The notes beneath the pieces were generated by a model. The model searched no databases, was not told the DNA's origin, and saw only the letters and a program-made list of their open reading frames with translations. A stretch of 25,298 bases of DNA from a virus: positions 1 to 25,298 of IMG/VR virus record IMGVR_UViG_3300036846_000948, one strand, 5' to 3'. Position 1 is the stretch's first letter; each line of letters starts with the position of its first letter. The translations under genes and the position numbers were made by a program. This document shows positions 14,848-21,306 of this stretch, piece after piece.

Positions 14848-16114
14848 TCCGATGCCAGTGAAGATCGATCGAAAAGAGTACGATACCCCGACCGAGCGCG
14901 TGAAGCTCACGAGGCGGAAAAAACCATATTGGTTCGGCCTCGGTCGCAAGGGCGTCATGCTCGGCTACCGTCGCAACAAAACCGCCGGCACTTGGTCGGT
15001 CAGGAGCACCGACGCCAATGGCAAAAAGTGGACGAATGCGTTCGCTCTTGCTGACGATCACGACCTCGCCAACGGCGATACCATCCTGACCTTCGAGGAA
15101 GCAGTCATCAAGGCCAAGGCATTGGCGGGCGTCGGGGGCGGCGCGCCCATCACGCTCGGTCAGGCGTTGATCGACTATCGCGCCCATCTCATAGCTGAGG
15201 ACCGCGATCCGCAAAACGCGGATCGTGTCCTTCTGCATTTGCCGGACTTGCCGACCGGCAAGCCGCATCCGCTCAAGGCCAAATTCGTCGCTGATCTGAC
15301 CAACAGAGATTTGAAGACCATTTGCGACGGCATGAAGCGAAAAGGGCTCCAGCCCGACACCATCATCCGCACCATGAAGCCTCTGCGCGCGGCGCTCAAT
15401 CGAGCTGCGGCCGATGATAGGCGGATCACGAATGTCGACGTCTGGAAGGGCGAGCGCAATGTGGAGCCCGATAACAATTGTCGCCGAATGGCGCTGATGA
15501 ACAACGTGATCAGCGACATCATCACTGCGGCGCACGCGATCGATAGGCGCTTGGGCCAAATCGTCGAGGTGTTGGCGCAGACCGGCGCCCGCATCAGTCA
15601 AGTGGCAAAGGTGCGCGTTTGCGATTTGAAGGCCGATGGGATTTTGATCGTGCCGCCATCGAAAAAGGGCAAAGGACGGCCGATCGTAGCTCGTGTCGCA
15701 ATCCCGCTGCCGCTCTGCGCGGAGCTGATGGCAGCCGAAGGTCACCGCCCGGCTCAAGAATTGTTGCTGTTGCAGAGCAACGGAAAGCCGTGGACCTCGA
15801 AAAACATCTGGAAGCCGTTCCGTCAAGCTGTCGCGGCCGCTGGGCTCGACCCGGACAATTACCTGATCGAGGGCGACGATGATCCGATAAGGATATCAAG
15901 CTACTCGCTGCGGCATTCGCACATCGTCGACCAATTGGAGAAGGGGATTGATCCCATGAACGTCGCGCTGATGCACAACACGAGCCAACAGAAGATCAAC
16001 AGCAATTATGTCCGTCACGCTGCCGATCGGGCGCGCGATAGGCTGCGAGCTGCGGTGACCGATCTCTCGGCGGCCCGACGCGCCAATGCGCCCGCACTGA
16101 CGGAAGCCGCGTGA
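14840..16114 (+). CDS. int: Tyrosine recombinase (phage integrase), 424 aa
   Basis: Residues ~1-115 form an N-terminal arm-binding/DNA-interacting part. A core-binding SAM-like domain covers about 120-210 (ITLGQALIDYRAHL...DTIIRTMKPLRAALNRA). The catalytic domain has TGARISQV (first Arg), SKKGKG (beta-hairpin Lys), YSLRHSHIV (second Arg) and LMHNTSQQKINSNYVRH (Tyr nucleophile in SNYVRH). The usual His two residues before LR is Tyr here. The start is uncertain: ATG 14840, ATG 14852 (GGA eight bases ahead) or TTG 14801 are all open. It site-specifically integrates the phage, presumably with the divergent HTH protein as directionality factor. Its stop overlaps the next start as GTGA. Confidence 0.95.
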   Translation: MDTPMPVKIDRKEYDTPTERVKLTRRKKPYWFGLGRKGVMLGYRRNKTAGTWSVRSTDANGKKWTNAFALADDHDLANGDTILTFEEAVIKAKALAGVGGGAPITLGQALIDYRAHLIAEDRDPQNADRVLLHLPDLPTGKPHPLKAKFVADLTNRDLKTICDGMKRKGLQPDTIIRTMKPLRAALNRAAADDRRITNVDVWKGERNVEPDNNCRRMALMNNVISDIITAAHAIDRRLGQIVEVLAQTGARISQVAKVRVCDLKADGILIVPPSKKGKGRPIVARVAIPLPLCAELMAAEGHRPAQELLLLQSNGKPWTSKNIWKPFRQAVAAAGLDPDNYLIEGDDDPIRISSYSLRHSHIVDQLEKGIDPMNVALMHNTSQQKINSNYVRHAADRARDRLRAAVTDLSAARRANAPALTEAA

Positions 16115-16284
16115 TCTGCGAAACCTGCAAGGGCAAGCCGACCGTCCCGCCGTGCTCCGAGTGCGGCGGGTGCGGCATCTCGCATTGCTGCGAAGGGCTG
16201 CAGGCGCAGCCGGAAAGGACGAGCGACGATGGTCACACGAAACGAGATCGAGGCCGAAGCCGCGTTCATCCAACATCTGATTGA
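16111..16284 (+). CDS. Cys-rich zinc-finger miniprotein, 57 aa
   Basis: It starts at GTG 16111, overlapping the integrase stop as GTGA, with GGAAG just ahead inside int. The first 30 residues carry seven Cys: C3xxC6, C15xxC18xxC21 and HC26C27 with Gly between, like DnaJ-type CxxCxG zinc fingers of other phage miniproteins. Residues 31-57 are low-complexity and overlap the next gene by 56 bases. Length, overlap and Cys spacing support coding. Function unknown. Confidence 0.72.
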   Translation: MICETCKGKPTVPPCSECGGCGISHCCEGLQAQPERTSDDGHTKRDRGRSRVHPTSD

Positions 16285-16861
16285 TACCGCAAACCCGACC
16301 GGCGGCGGGCATACACCGACGCCCTGGCAAAAGGCACCGGGGTCGCTCGGGGATTACGGCATTGCAGGAGCCGGCGACGTCGGAACGCTGATTGCCAATT
16401 TCCTGCGCGAGGAGGACCGCGACCTCGCGCTCTATTTCGTCAACGCGCACGCCGGCATGCTGGCGGTGATGCGCAATAATGCCGACGCGTTCAAGTTCCT
16501 TGCGGCCGTGATGGACAATTCTAGTTGCCGCGACCTTGCGCTCCACCACGAGGAACTGACTCGCACCTATGAGGCCGGCTTCGCCAGCATGGGCGAGACG
16601 TTCGCGCAAGCCAAAGCGCCCGAGCCGGGACCGGAGCACACCTATCCAAGCAATCACGATCCGCGCGTGCCGGGCGCTCCGCCGGCCCTGGTCGCTTCGT
16701 TCGCCATCATGGACTTGCTCAAGCCCGGCGCGATCAGCCACACGGCGCGCATCTATCTGGCCGGGCTCATTCGCGGGCTGATCGAAACCGCCTACGAGCA
16801 GGGCGCCGACGGCGAGGCGCTGCGATTCGAGCGGCCGGCGATCTGGCCGACGCCGCAATGA
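16229..16861 (+). CDS. Hypothetical phage protein, 210 aa
   Basis: AAGGAC lies ahead of the ATG. The segment HTPTPWQKAPGSLGDYGIAGAGDVGTLIANF...LYFVNAHAGMLAVM resembles a widespread phage pattern, TPW...I.dadG..Ia......NAH, whose function is unknown. The C-terminal ~70 residues are helical (IMDLLKPGAISHTARIYLAGLIRGLIETAYEQG). No membrane segment is evident. It overlaps the previous miniprotein by 56 bases and the next gene by ATGA. Confidence 0.88.
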   Translation: MVTRNEIEAEAAFIQHLIDTANPTGGGHTPTPWQKAPGSLGDYGIAGAGDVGTLIANFLREEDRDLALYFVNAHAGMLAVMRNNADAFKFLAAVMDNSSCRDLALHHEELTRTYEAGFASMGETFAQAKAPEPGPEHTYPSNHDPRVPGAPPALVASFAIMDLLKPGAISHTARIYLAGLIRGLIETAYEQGADGEALRFERPAIWPTPQ

Positions 16862-17262
16862 CCCTGCGCACCGGCGATGCCATCGTCATCAGGTGGCGCG
16901 GCAAGCAAGTGCCGGGCCGGATCAGGCTTGCGTCGGACAACGAGCGCTCGCTGTTCATCGAGTGGGACGTGTTCAAGACGGAGGCCATGATCGCCGGCTG
17001 CCTCGGCGCGATGCCGCTGCTGCGCGATGACGACACCGGCATCTATCGCTGCCTGATGAATGACGAAGCGATCGACATAGAGCAAATCGTCGCGGTGCAT
17101 GTGCTCCATTATGGCCGACCGCTTTGCGGATTTTCGTTGGAGGTTTTCCCGCGCGATTGGCCGCCGGGCCACAGATGGGTCGGCCTCGATGAGCTTGGCG
17201 ATGCGACGTGCCCGCGTTGCATCGACGTCGCCGGGAAAATTACGGGAGCAACGCGACCATGA
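16858..17262 (+). CDS. Hypothetical small beta-barrel-like protein, 134 aa
   Basis: The N-terminal half, LRTGDAIVIRWRGKQVPGRIRLASDNERSLFIEWD, has the alternating pattern of an SH3-like barrel. Then CLGAMPLLRDDDTGIYRCL follows the style of a conserved Rhizobiales phage family I recall (residue pattern SL-x-x-x-F/W-D...MP). A CPRC near the C-terminus (DATCPRCIDVAG) could hold a metal with another Cys. Coupled by ATGA to both neighbours. Function unknown. Confidence 0.86.
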   Translation: MTLRTGDAIVIRWRGKQVPGRIRLASDNERSLFIEWDVFKTEAMIAGCLGAMPLLRDDDTGIYRCLMNDEAIDIEQIVAVHVLHYGRPLCGFSLEVFPRDWPPGHRWVGLDELGDATCPRCIDVAGKITGATRP

Positions 17263-18056
17263 CAAAACTCTCCGACGATCAGATTGACCGCTTGGTGAAC
17301 GAGCTGGAGTTAACGCGTTTTCAAGTCATCGACATGGCCCCCGGTGAATTCGGTCGCCTCCTCCGAGGCCATGATCATAAATTCCACGATGAAGATGATT
17401 TATGGGCTTGGCAGAAAGACGTTGTCGAGGCGGTGATCGATGCGGCCATCAAGGCGACGACCGATCGCTACAACCCTCGCGCCGCCTGTCCGCTGTGCCG
17501 CAGTCTCGGCAGCAGCTGGCGCGAGAGCGAAGGCGGTTGGCTCGTTCCCAACGGTCTAGCGATGCATCTCGAAGGCATTGGACGCGCGGAAAGCTGCCCG
17601 GTGATCGAGATCGCTTTCAAGCTGTTGCGCAACAGGCACAGGGAAACATTCAACGCAACCGAACAGGCAAAGCAAGACGCGCATGCCGCGCGCCTCAAGA
17701 CTGACCCGGTGCTACTTATCGATCCACACAGGGAGCCGGTGTTGGCGGCGACCACGCATTACAGCAGCGACGCAGCTCGCCCACCGGACGCCTGGCCTGC
17801 GATCGAGGCGAGGCTACGCGAGATAGGCTTTGCAATCGAGAAGACCGGTAACGTCACGACCTACAAATACATGATCGGCGAGGACTGGATGATTCTTGCC
17901 GATCCGCGCATCGCCAACTCGGTCGAGTTTGCCATATTCAAGCGGTCGGGCAAGTATCGCTGGAAGTCGATCGCCAACTACATACGCCTGCAGGATCGAT
18001 GGAAGGATTGGCCGGGCAAATTCCGCGAGCGGCTTCTGACGAAGGTGCGACCATGA
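17259..18056 (+). CDS. Hypothetical protein with zinc-binding core, 265 aa
   Basis: The ATG at 17259 overlaps the previous stop (ATGA) and has GGGAG about ten bases ahead; earlier in-frame codons are in shadow sequence. Residues 77-113 read CPLC...GWLVPNGLAMHL...ESCPVI, a C-C-H-C arrangement I know from alphaproteobacterial phage proteins of the CPLCxxxS...LPxGLxxHL type. The N-terminal ~65 residues are helical and the C-terminal ~100 (AWPAIEARLREIGFAIEKTG...RWKSIANYIRLQDRW) form another helical domain. Function unknown, perhaps nucleic-acid binding. Confidence 0.87.
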   Translation: MTKLSDDQIDRLVNELELTRFQVIDMAPGEFGRLLRGHDHKFHDEDDLWAWQKDVVEAVIDAAIKATTDRYNPRAACPLCRSLGSSWRESEGGWLVPNGLAMHLEGIGRAESCPVIEIAFKLLRNRHRETFNATEQAKQDAHAARLKTDPVLLIDPHREPVLAATTHYSSDAARPPDAWPAIEARLREIGFAIEKTGNVTTYKYMIGEDWMILADPRIANSVEFAIFKRSGKYRWKSIANYIRLQDRWKDWPGKFRERLLTKVRP

Positions 18057-18301
18057 TCACGTTTCGACTGGCGACCGCGACCCACGGCAAGGAAATCGTC
18101 GAGGTTCTGTGCGACGGCGAGGTCTGCGCCGCGATCTATCCGGCGGAAGCCAACACGATCAGGATCGTGAGCGCCCACATGACGACGACGGCGATCGAGG
18201 ACGGGCGCAACAGCAAGCCGCCGATCCCGGCGGTCGCCATCACGTTCGAGCCCGAGCCCTACGTCATCCAGCACGGCAGCATCATAAGGCAGCGCCGATG
18301 A
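18053..18301 (+). CDS. Hypothetical small protein, 82 aa
   Basis: ATGA overlaps at both ends fix the boundaries. The pattern MITFRLATATHGKEIVEVLCDGEVCAAIYPAEANTIRIVSAHM is beta-rich, with two nearby Cys. The end EPEPYVIQHGSIIRQRR is basic. No family recognised. Confidence 0.85.
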   Translation: MITFRLATATHGKEIVEVLCDGEVCAAIYPAEANTIRIVSAHMTTTAIEDGRNSKPPIPAVAITFEPEPYVIQHGSIIRQRR

Positions 18302-18639
18302 TCGACGAGAAATTGCGCGATCAGTTCAATGCGCTCGGCGCCCACTACGTTCTCAAGGACCGCGTGCCGGTGCGCATCGATTTTTCTGAATGGATCAAGG
18401 CCGTCGGCGAGCGCAAGTCGCTATCAGAACGGCTTTGGCAAACCGATGTAGGCGACGCCTGCGTGTCGACCATCTTCCTGGGTTTCGCCGTGCATTTCGG
18501 TCGTCATCCCCCGCTGCTGTTCGAAACCATGATCTTCGGCGGCGCTCGCGATCTCGCGCAATGGCGCTATGCGACCTATGACGAAGCCGAAGCCGGCCAC
18601 GCCGCCGCCGTGCAAGCCGCAAAGGACGCGCTCCAATGA
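18298..18639 (+). CDS. Conserved phage protein with YATxxEAxxGH motif, 113 aa
   Basis: ATG 18298 overlaps the previous stop as ATGA. The segment PLLFETMIFGGARDLAQWRYATYDEAEAGHAAAV is a motif I recognise from many phage proteins of unknown function: a hydrophobic strand, then an R-Y-x-T turn, then EAExGH on a helix. The N-terminal half contains GDACVSTIFLGF. No catalytic assignment is possible. Confidence 0.86.
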   Translation: MIDEKLRDQFNALGAHYVLKDRVPVRIDFSEWIKAVGERKSLSERLWQTDVGDACVSTIFLGFAVHFGRHPPLLFETMIFGGARDLAQWRYATYDEAEAGHAAAVQAAKDALQ

Positions 18640-19085
18640 CCAAGCGGCGCAAGCGAGCGAGGATCACCCGCGCGCGCCGGGCCGGGCCCGACCACGCCGT
18701 CATCACGGTGGTCAGCGGCGGCCCTGCGAAGGGACGGGGATACCGCATCGAGCCTTGCGCGCAATGCCCCTGGCGATGCGATCAGCAGGGGACATTTCCA
18801 GCCGAAGCCTTCCGGCTGTCGGCGCCGGTCGCCTACGATGCGGCGATGAGCACCTTCGGCTGCCACATGAGCCCGACCAGCGCGCCGCAGACGTGCGCCG
18901 GCTTCCTGCTCTCGCCCGGCGCCATACATAACCTCCTCGTGCGGCTGCGCCTCGCCGATGGGCAGCTCGATCTCGACAAGGTCAAGCGCGCCGGCAAGCA
19001 GCTGTTCAAGAGCTATCGCGCAATGGCCATCGCCAACGGCGTCGCGCCGGATGATCCGGTGCTCGCGCCCTGCCGGGACAGGTAG
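18636..19085 (+). CDS. DUF6283-type Cys-rich protein, 149 aa
   Basis: The N-terminal ~18 residues are strongly basic. Then PC41AQC44PWRC48...FPAEAFRLSAPVAYDAAMSTFGC76HM...C87AGFLL follows the DUF6283 pattern (PCxxCPW...FxCH...CAGfL). Four or five conserved Cys plus His suggest a zinc or Fe-S site. The C-terminal half is helical. The family occurs in phages and actinobacteria and has no known function. ATGA overlap with the upstream gene; 11 bases separate it from the next. Confidence 0.87.
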   Translation: MTKRRKRARITRARRAGPDHAVITVVSGGPAKGRGYRIEPCAQCPWRCDQQGTFPAEAFRLSAPVAYDAAMSTFGCHMSPTSAPQTCAGFLLSPGAIHNLLVRLRLADGQLDLDKVKRAGKQLFKSYRAMAIANGVAPDDPVLAPCRDR

Positions 19086-19096
19086 AGGTGTCATTC

Positions 19097-19192
19097 ATGC
19101 CCGATATCCCCTGGCTCGCGGCCCTGATCGGGATGGCGATCGGCGTGGCGTTGTTCGCGGCCGGCGTCGATCTCATGCGAGTGCTGCAATGA
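19097..19192 (+). CDS. Membrane miniprotein, 31 aa
   Basis: AGAGG lies eight bases before the ATG, and the TGA overlaps the next ATG as ATGA. The sequence MPDIPWLAALIGMAIGVALFAAGVDLMRVLQ is one Gly/Ala-rich hydrophobic helix. An in-frame GTG at 19088 would add three residues. Boundaries, ribosome site and amphipathic ends support it; its role is not known. Confidence 0.7.
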   Translation: MPDIPWLAALIGMAIGVALFAAGVDLMRVLQ

Positions 19193-19365
19193 CCGAAGCC
19201 GAAATGCAGGCACGGCTCGATCGGATCGACGGCAGCAAGGTGCTCGCCAAGATACGCGCCGACCTCGCCTACCGGATGCCGCACAGCGGCAGACCGCTCG
19301 GTCATATCGTTATCCCCCGCGAAGATGCCGAGCAGCTGATCGCCGACATAGGAACGCCGCAATGA
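19189..19365 (+). CDS. Hypothetical helical miniprotein, 58 aa
   Basis: It starts at ATG 19189 inside the stop of the membrane miniprotein and ends in an ATGA overlap with the next gene. MTEAEMQARLDRIDGSKVLAKIRADLAYRMP is a charged helix pair; the rest is a short alpha/beta tail. No family recognised. Confidence 0.78.
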   Translation: MTEAEMQARLDRIDGSKVLAKIRADLAYRMPHSGRPLGHIVIPREDAEQLIADIGTPQ

Positions 19366-19748
19366 ATTTGACCCGCATCATCGACATCAAGGAACGAATC
19401 GCGATCTCGACCGTATGGAAGCCCGACGAACGCGATTTCATCCTCGAATGCATCAACATCGCGATCGAGGCGCAGGCGCCGCGCGTCGCCGTCGCCATCT
19501 CGCCGCCGAACTACATGGGGCGCATTGATCAGATTTGGGCCTTCCTCTCGCTCGACGATGGCGGCGAAGGCGTGGTCGCCGGCCCATTGCTCGGACCAGG
19601 AAGCATGGTGCCGCTGATCGCGGCCGACAAGCGCCGGCTCGACTCGCTGATTCCCAAGGCGAAGGAAATAGTGAGGATGTTCGGCAAGCCGATCCGCCTC
19701 GCCAAATTCACCAAGCGCGAGGACGTCGAAATCTATCGGTCGGAGTAA
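19362..19748 (+). CDS. Hypothetical protein, last gene of the int operon, 128 aa
   Basis: ATGA overlap with the previous gene. The segment ERDFILECINIAIEAQAPRVAVAISPPNYM is helical, then GRIDQIWAFLSLDDGGEGVVAGPLLGPGSMVPLIAADKRRLDSLI is beta-rich; the C-terminus is basic. The TAA at 19746-19748 is one base from the stop of the opposing gene, with no terminator visible between them. Function unknown. Confidence 0.85.
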   Translation: MNLTRIIDIKERIAISTVWKPDERDFILECINIAIEAQAPRVAVAISPPNYMGRIDQIWAFLSLDDGGEGVVAGPLLGPGSMVPLIAADKRRLDSLIPKAKEIVRMFGKPIRLAKFTKREDVEIYRSE

Positions 19749-19749
19749 T

Positions 19750-19980
19750 CTACAGCCAAACCTCGACGATCACCGGATCGTCGTCAGGGTGGCGATCGAG
19801 CCGATAGAGGCCGGGCGGCAATTGCTTGCGCAATTCCTCGAGCGTGGCGGCGGTGATGATCTCCCGCGTCGGGACAAAGCCGTCAACCGAGACAAGCGAC
19901 ATGCGCGCGATGAAGCAATCGGGGAAATCGGATGGATGGTCAAAGACGGTCCAGATGCGCAGCGCTTCCTGCGGCGACAT
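19750..19980 (-). CDS. Conserved small protein ending DDPVIVEVWL, 76 aa
   Basis: The pattern WTVFDHPSDFPDCFIARM...PTREIITAATLEELRKQLPPGLYRLDRHPDDDPVIVEVWL is one I recognise from many alphaproteobacterial genomes and phages: an N-terminal YDHPxDFPxxFVAR, a helix of ATLEE, then PPGLxxLxR and the C-terminal acidic/hydrophobic end. AGGAAG precedes the ATG. It is the last gene of its leftward set and meets the int operon tail to tail. Its function is not established. Confidence 0.88.
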   Translation of the reverse strand: MSPQEALRIWTVFDHPSDFPDCFIARMSLVSVDGFVPTREIITAATLEELRKQLPPGLYRLDRHPDDDPVIVEVWL

Positions 19981-20072
19981 GACAGCTTCCTTTGTGGAAA
20001 AAAGAGCCGACGGCCACACCCCACAAAAGACTATGCATGACCGCCGGCTCCCCCGACAACGCGGTTCAACGC

Positions 20073-20282
20073 TCACCCGCGTTGCCGAACCTTGCCCGTC
20101 TCGACCAGAACGAACGCGCGCCGGATTTCCTCGCCCTCGCGCCGCTCGACCCTCGCCATCAGCCGACCCCACACCACCCGCCGCACCCGGAAGCCGCCGC
20201 GCTCCTGCCGCCCGAGCGCATAAGCAGCAGCGTTGCACGGGCGCCGGCAGTCTTCGGGCCTAAGATGATAGCGCACCGTCAT
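20073..20282 (-). CDS. Doubtful small basic ORF, 69 aa
   Basis: It starts at ATG 20282, overlapping the 3' end of the upstream gene by 23 bases, with only a weak ribosome site (GGTTGGA). The product is Arg-rich (AYALGRQERGGFRVRRVVWGRLMARVERREGEEIRRAFVLV) with two Cys near the start. Without it the interval 19981-20259 would be empty. The Arg/Gly bias can also arise from random GC-rich sequence, so I hold it as tentative. Confidence 0.42.
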   Translation of the reverse strand: MTVRYHLRPEDCRRPCNAAAYALGRQERGGFRVRRVVWGRLMARVERREGEEIRRAFVLVETGKVRQRG

Positions 20283-21297
20283 TGATCCAACCCAATTCGC
20301 GCATGGCATCAAGCACGACGCGCTCACGCTCCACCCGCGCCTGTGCATACCCACGCCGCTGCTCACGCCATTCTATTGTGCCGGACAAGCGGTGACGTCG
20401 CTGCCGCCTTTTCCAACGTCCCCACTCTGGCAGCTTGGTTTTGACCCCAGACAGCGCCTTGGTTAGTTCCGGCGGAATCGCTGCCCCACTTTCTTCCAGA
20501 TCGATAAGTTGCTGAATCAGCGAATGATGAATCGCCTCTGGCTGTCGTTTGCGCTTGTGTTTCATCTTTGCGCGGTATTCGGGGTCTTGCCATCTCAGTC
20601 GCATGGCTTCGCTGCAGGTGCGGCGAACCTTTTTGGCGCGGAAGTCTGGTAATTGCCATTTTCGCATAGCCTCGACATCTGAATTGCCGGGAGGCGGCGA
20701 CGGATTGGGAGGTCTTTTCGGCGGCGGCGGATCGCGATGCTGCTGAACCTTGTATCCGTCTAACCATCCAAGCTCGCGGAGTGCGATTATCGGCGCTCGA
20801 CGTTTGAGCTTCCTCGCCTTATCCCGCTCGTAACGGCGTGCTTTATATTCCGGTGTATGTTGGCGCTCTAAGCGGAGCGGATATCGGCGCTCGTCACGCC
20901 TTCGCCGCCCGATACGTTCGGCAACTAACTTGCAATCGAGCGAGCATGTGAATCGGCGCCCATCCTCGCTCGTGATATCAGTTCCGCAAACGATGCACGC
21001 GCGCATTTGTCTCTCAGCAAGCCGCAAAACACGCGCTTGGTTCCTCTCGGCCTCGCGCTCGCGCCGTCGCTGCTCAATTTCTCGCCGTCTCTCGGCAAGC
21101 CGCAAAACGCGCTCTTGCCGTCGCAGTTCGCGAGTCTCGGCAGAGCGCTCACGGCGTCGCGCATCACGGCGCCGGTAATGCATTCGCCGCCTGGCACGTT
21201 CGGCAGCTAACTTGCAATCCAGCGAGCATGTGAATCGGTTGAGCGGATGCTCGCTCATGTCGGTTCCGCAAACCATGCACGCGCGCTTGGGATACAC
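20260..21297 (-). CDS. Arg-rich protein with duplicated Cys4 zinc motif, 345 aa
   Basis: Start is GTG 21297 with AGGAAGG four bases ahead. C7xxC10...C24xxxC28KLAAER and C101xxC104...C118xxxC122KLVAER are two copies of the same zinc motif, with the CVCG...YCS..C style of phage DNA-binding proteins. Between them (~33-98) is an Arg/Glu-rich, probably coiled-coil helix containing LRLAER twice. Downstream are repeats of PEYKAR/PEYRAK and RELGW (174 and 333). A nucleic-acid-binding role is likely by composition. The C-terminus overlaps the doubtful ORF 20073-20282. Confidence 0.87.
   Translation of the reverse strand: MYPKRACMVCGTDMSEHPLNRFTCSLDCKLAAERARRRMHYRRRDARRRERSAETRELRRQERVLRLAERRREIEQRRREREAERNQARVLRLAERQMRACIVCGTDITSEDGRRFTCSLDCKLVAERIGRRRRDERRYPLRLERQHTPEYKARRYERDKARKLKRRAPIIALRELGWLDGYKVQQHRDPPPPKRPPNPSPPPGNSDVEAMRKWQLPDFRAKKVRRTCSEAMRLRWQDPEYRAKMKHKRKRQPEAIHHSLIQQLIDLEESGAAIPPELTKALSGVKTKLPEWGRWKRRQRRHRLSGTIEWREQRRGYAQARVERERVVLDAMRELGWINDGALSS
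20914..21286. repeat. Duplicated ~90-bp segment within the Arg-rich gene
   Basis: Copies at about 20914-21003 and 21196-21286 share ACGTTCGGCA, AACTTGCAATC, AGCGAGCATGTGAATCGG and CCATGCACGCGCG-like blocks, so the two Cys4 motifs come from a DNA duplication. They are in the same orientation and direct, not tandem. Confidence 0.8.
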
Positions 21298-21306
21298 AGT
21301 GCCTTC

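Noticed and set aside
14699-15826. 375-aa ORF on the - strand across integrase
   Set aside because: It opposes a clear tyrosine recombinase with catalytic motifs and ends in the promoter region; a shadow frame.
15896-16858. 320-aa antisense ORF
   Set aside because: Lies opposite the int end and the 210-aa protein, with only shadow-like Arg/Gly-rich content.
20041-20285. + strand 97-aa Pro/His-rich ORF at 19992-20285
   Set aside because: Pro/Ala-rich low complexity, no ribosome site, and it opposes leftward genes with good support.
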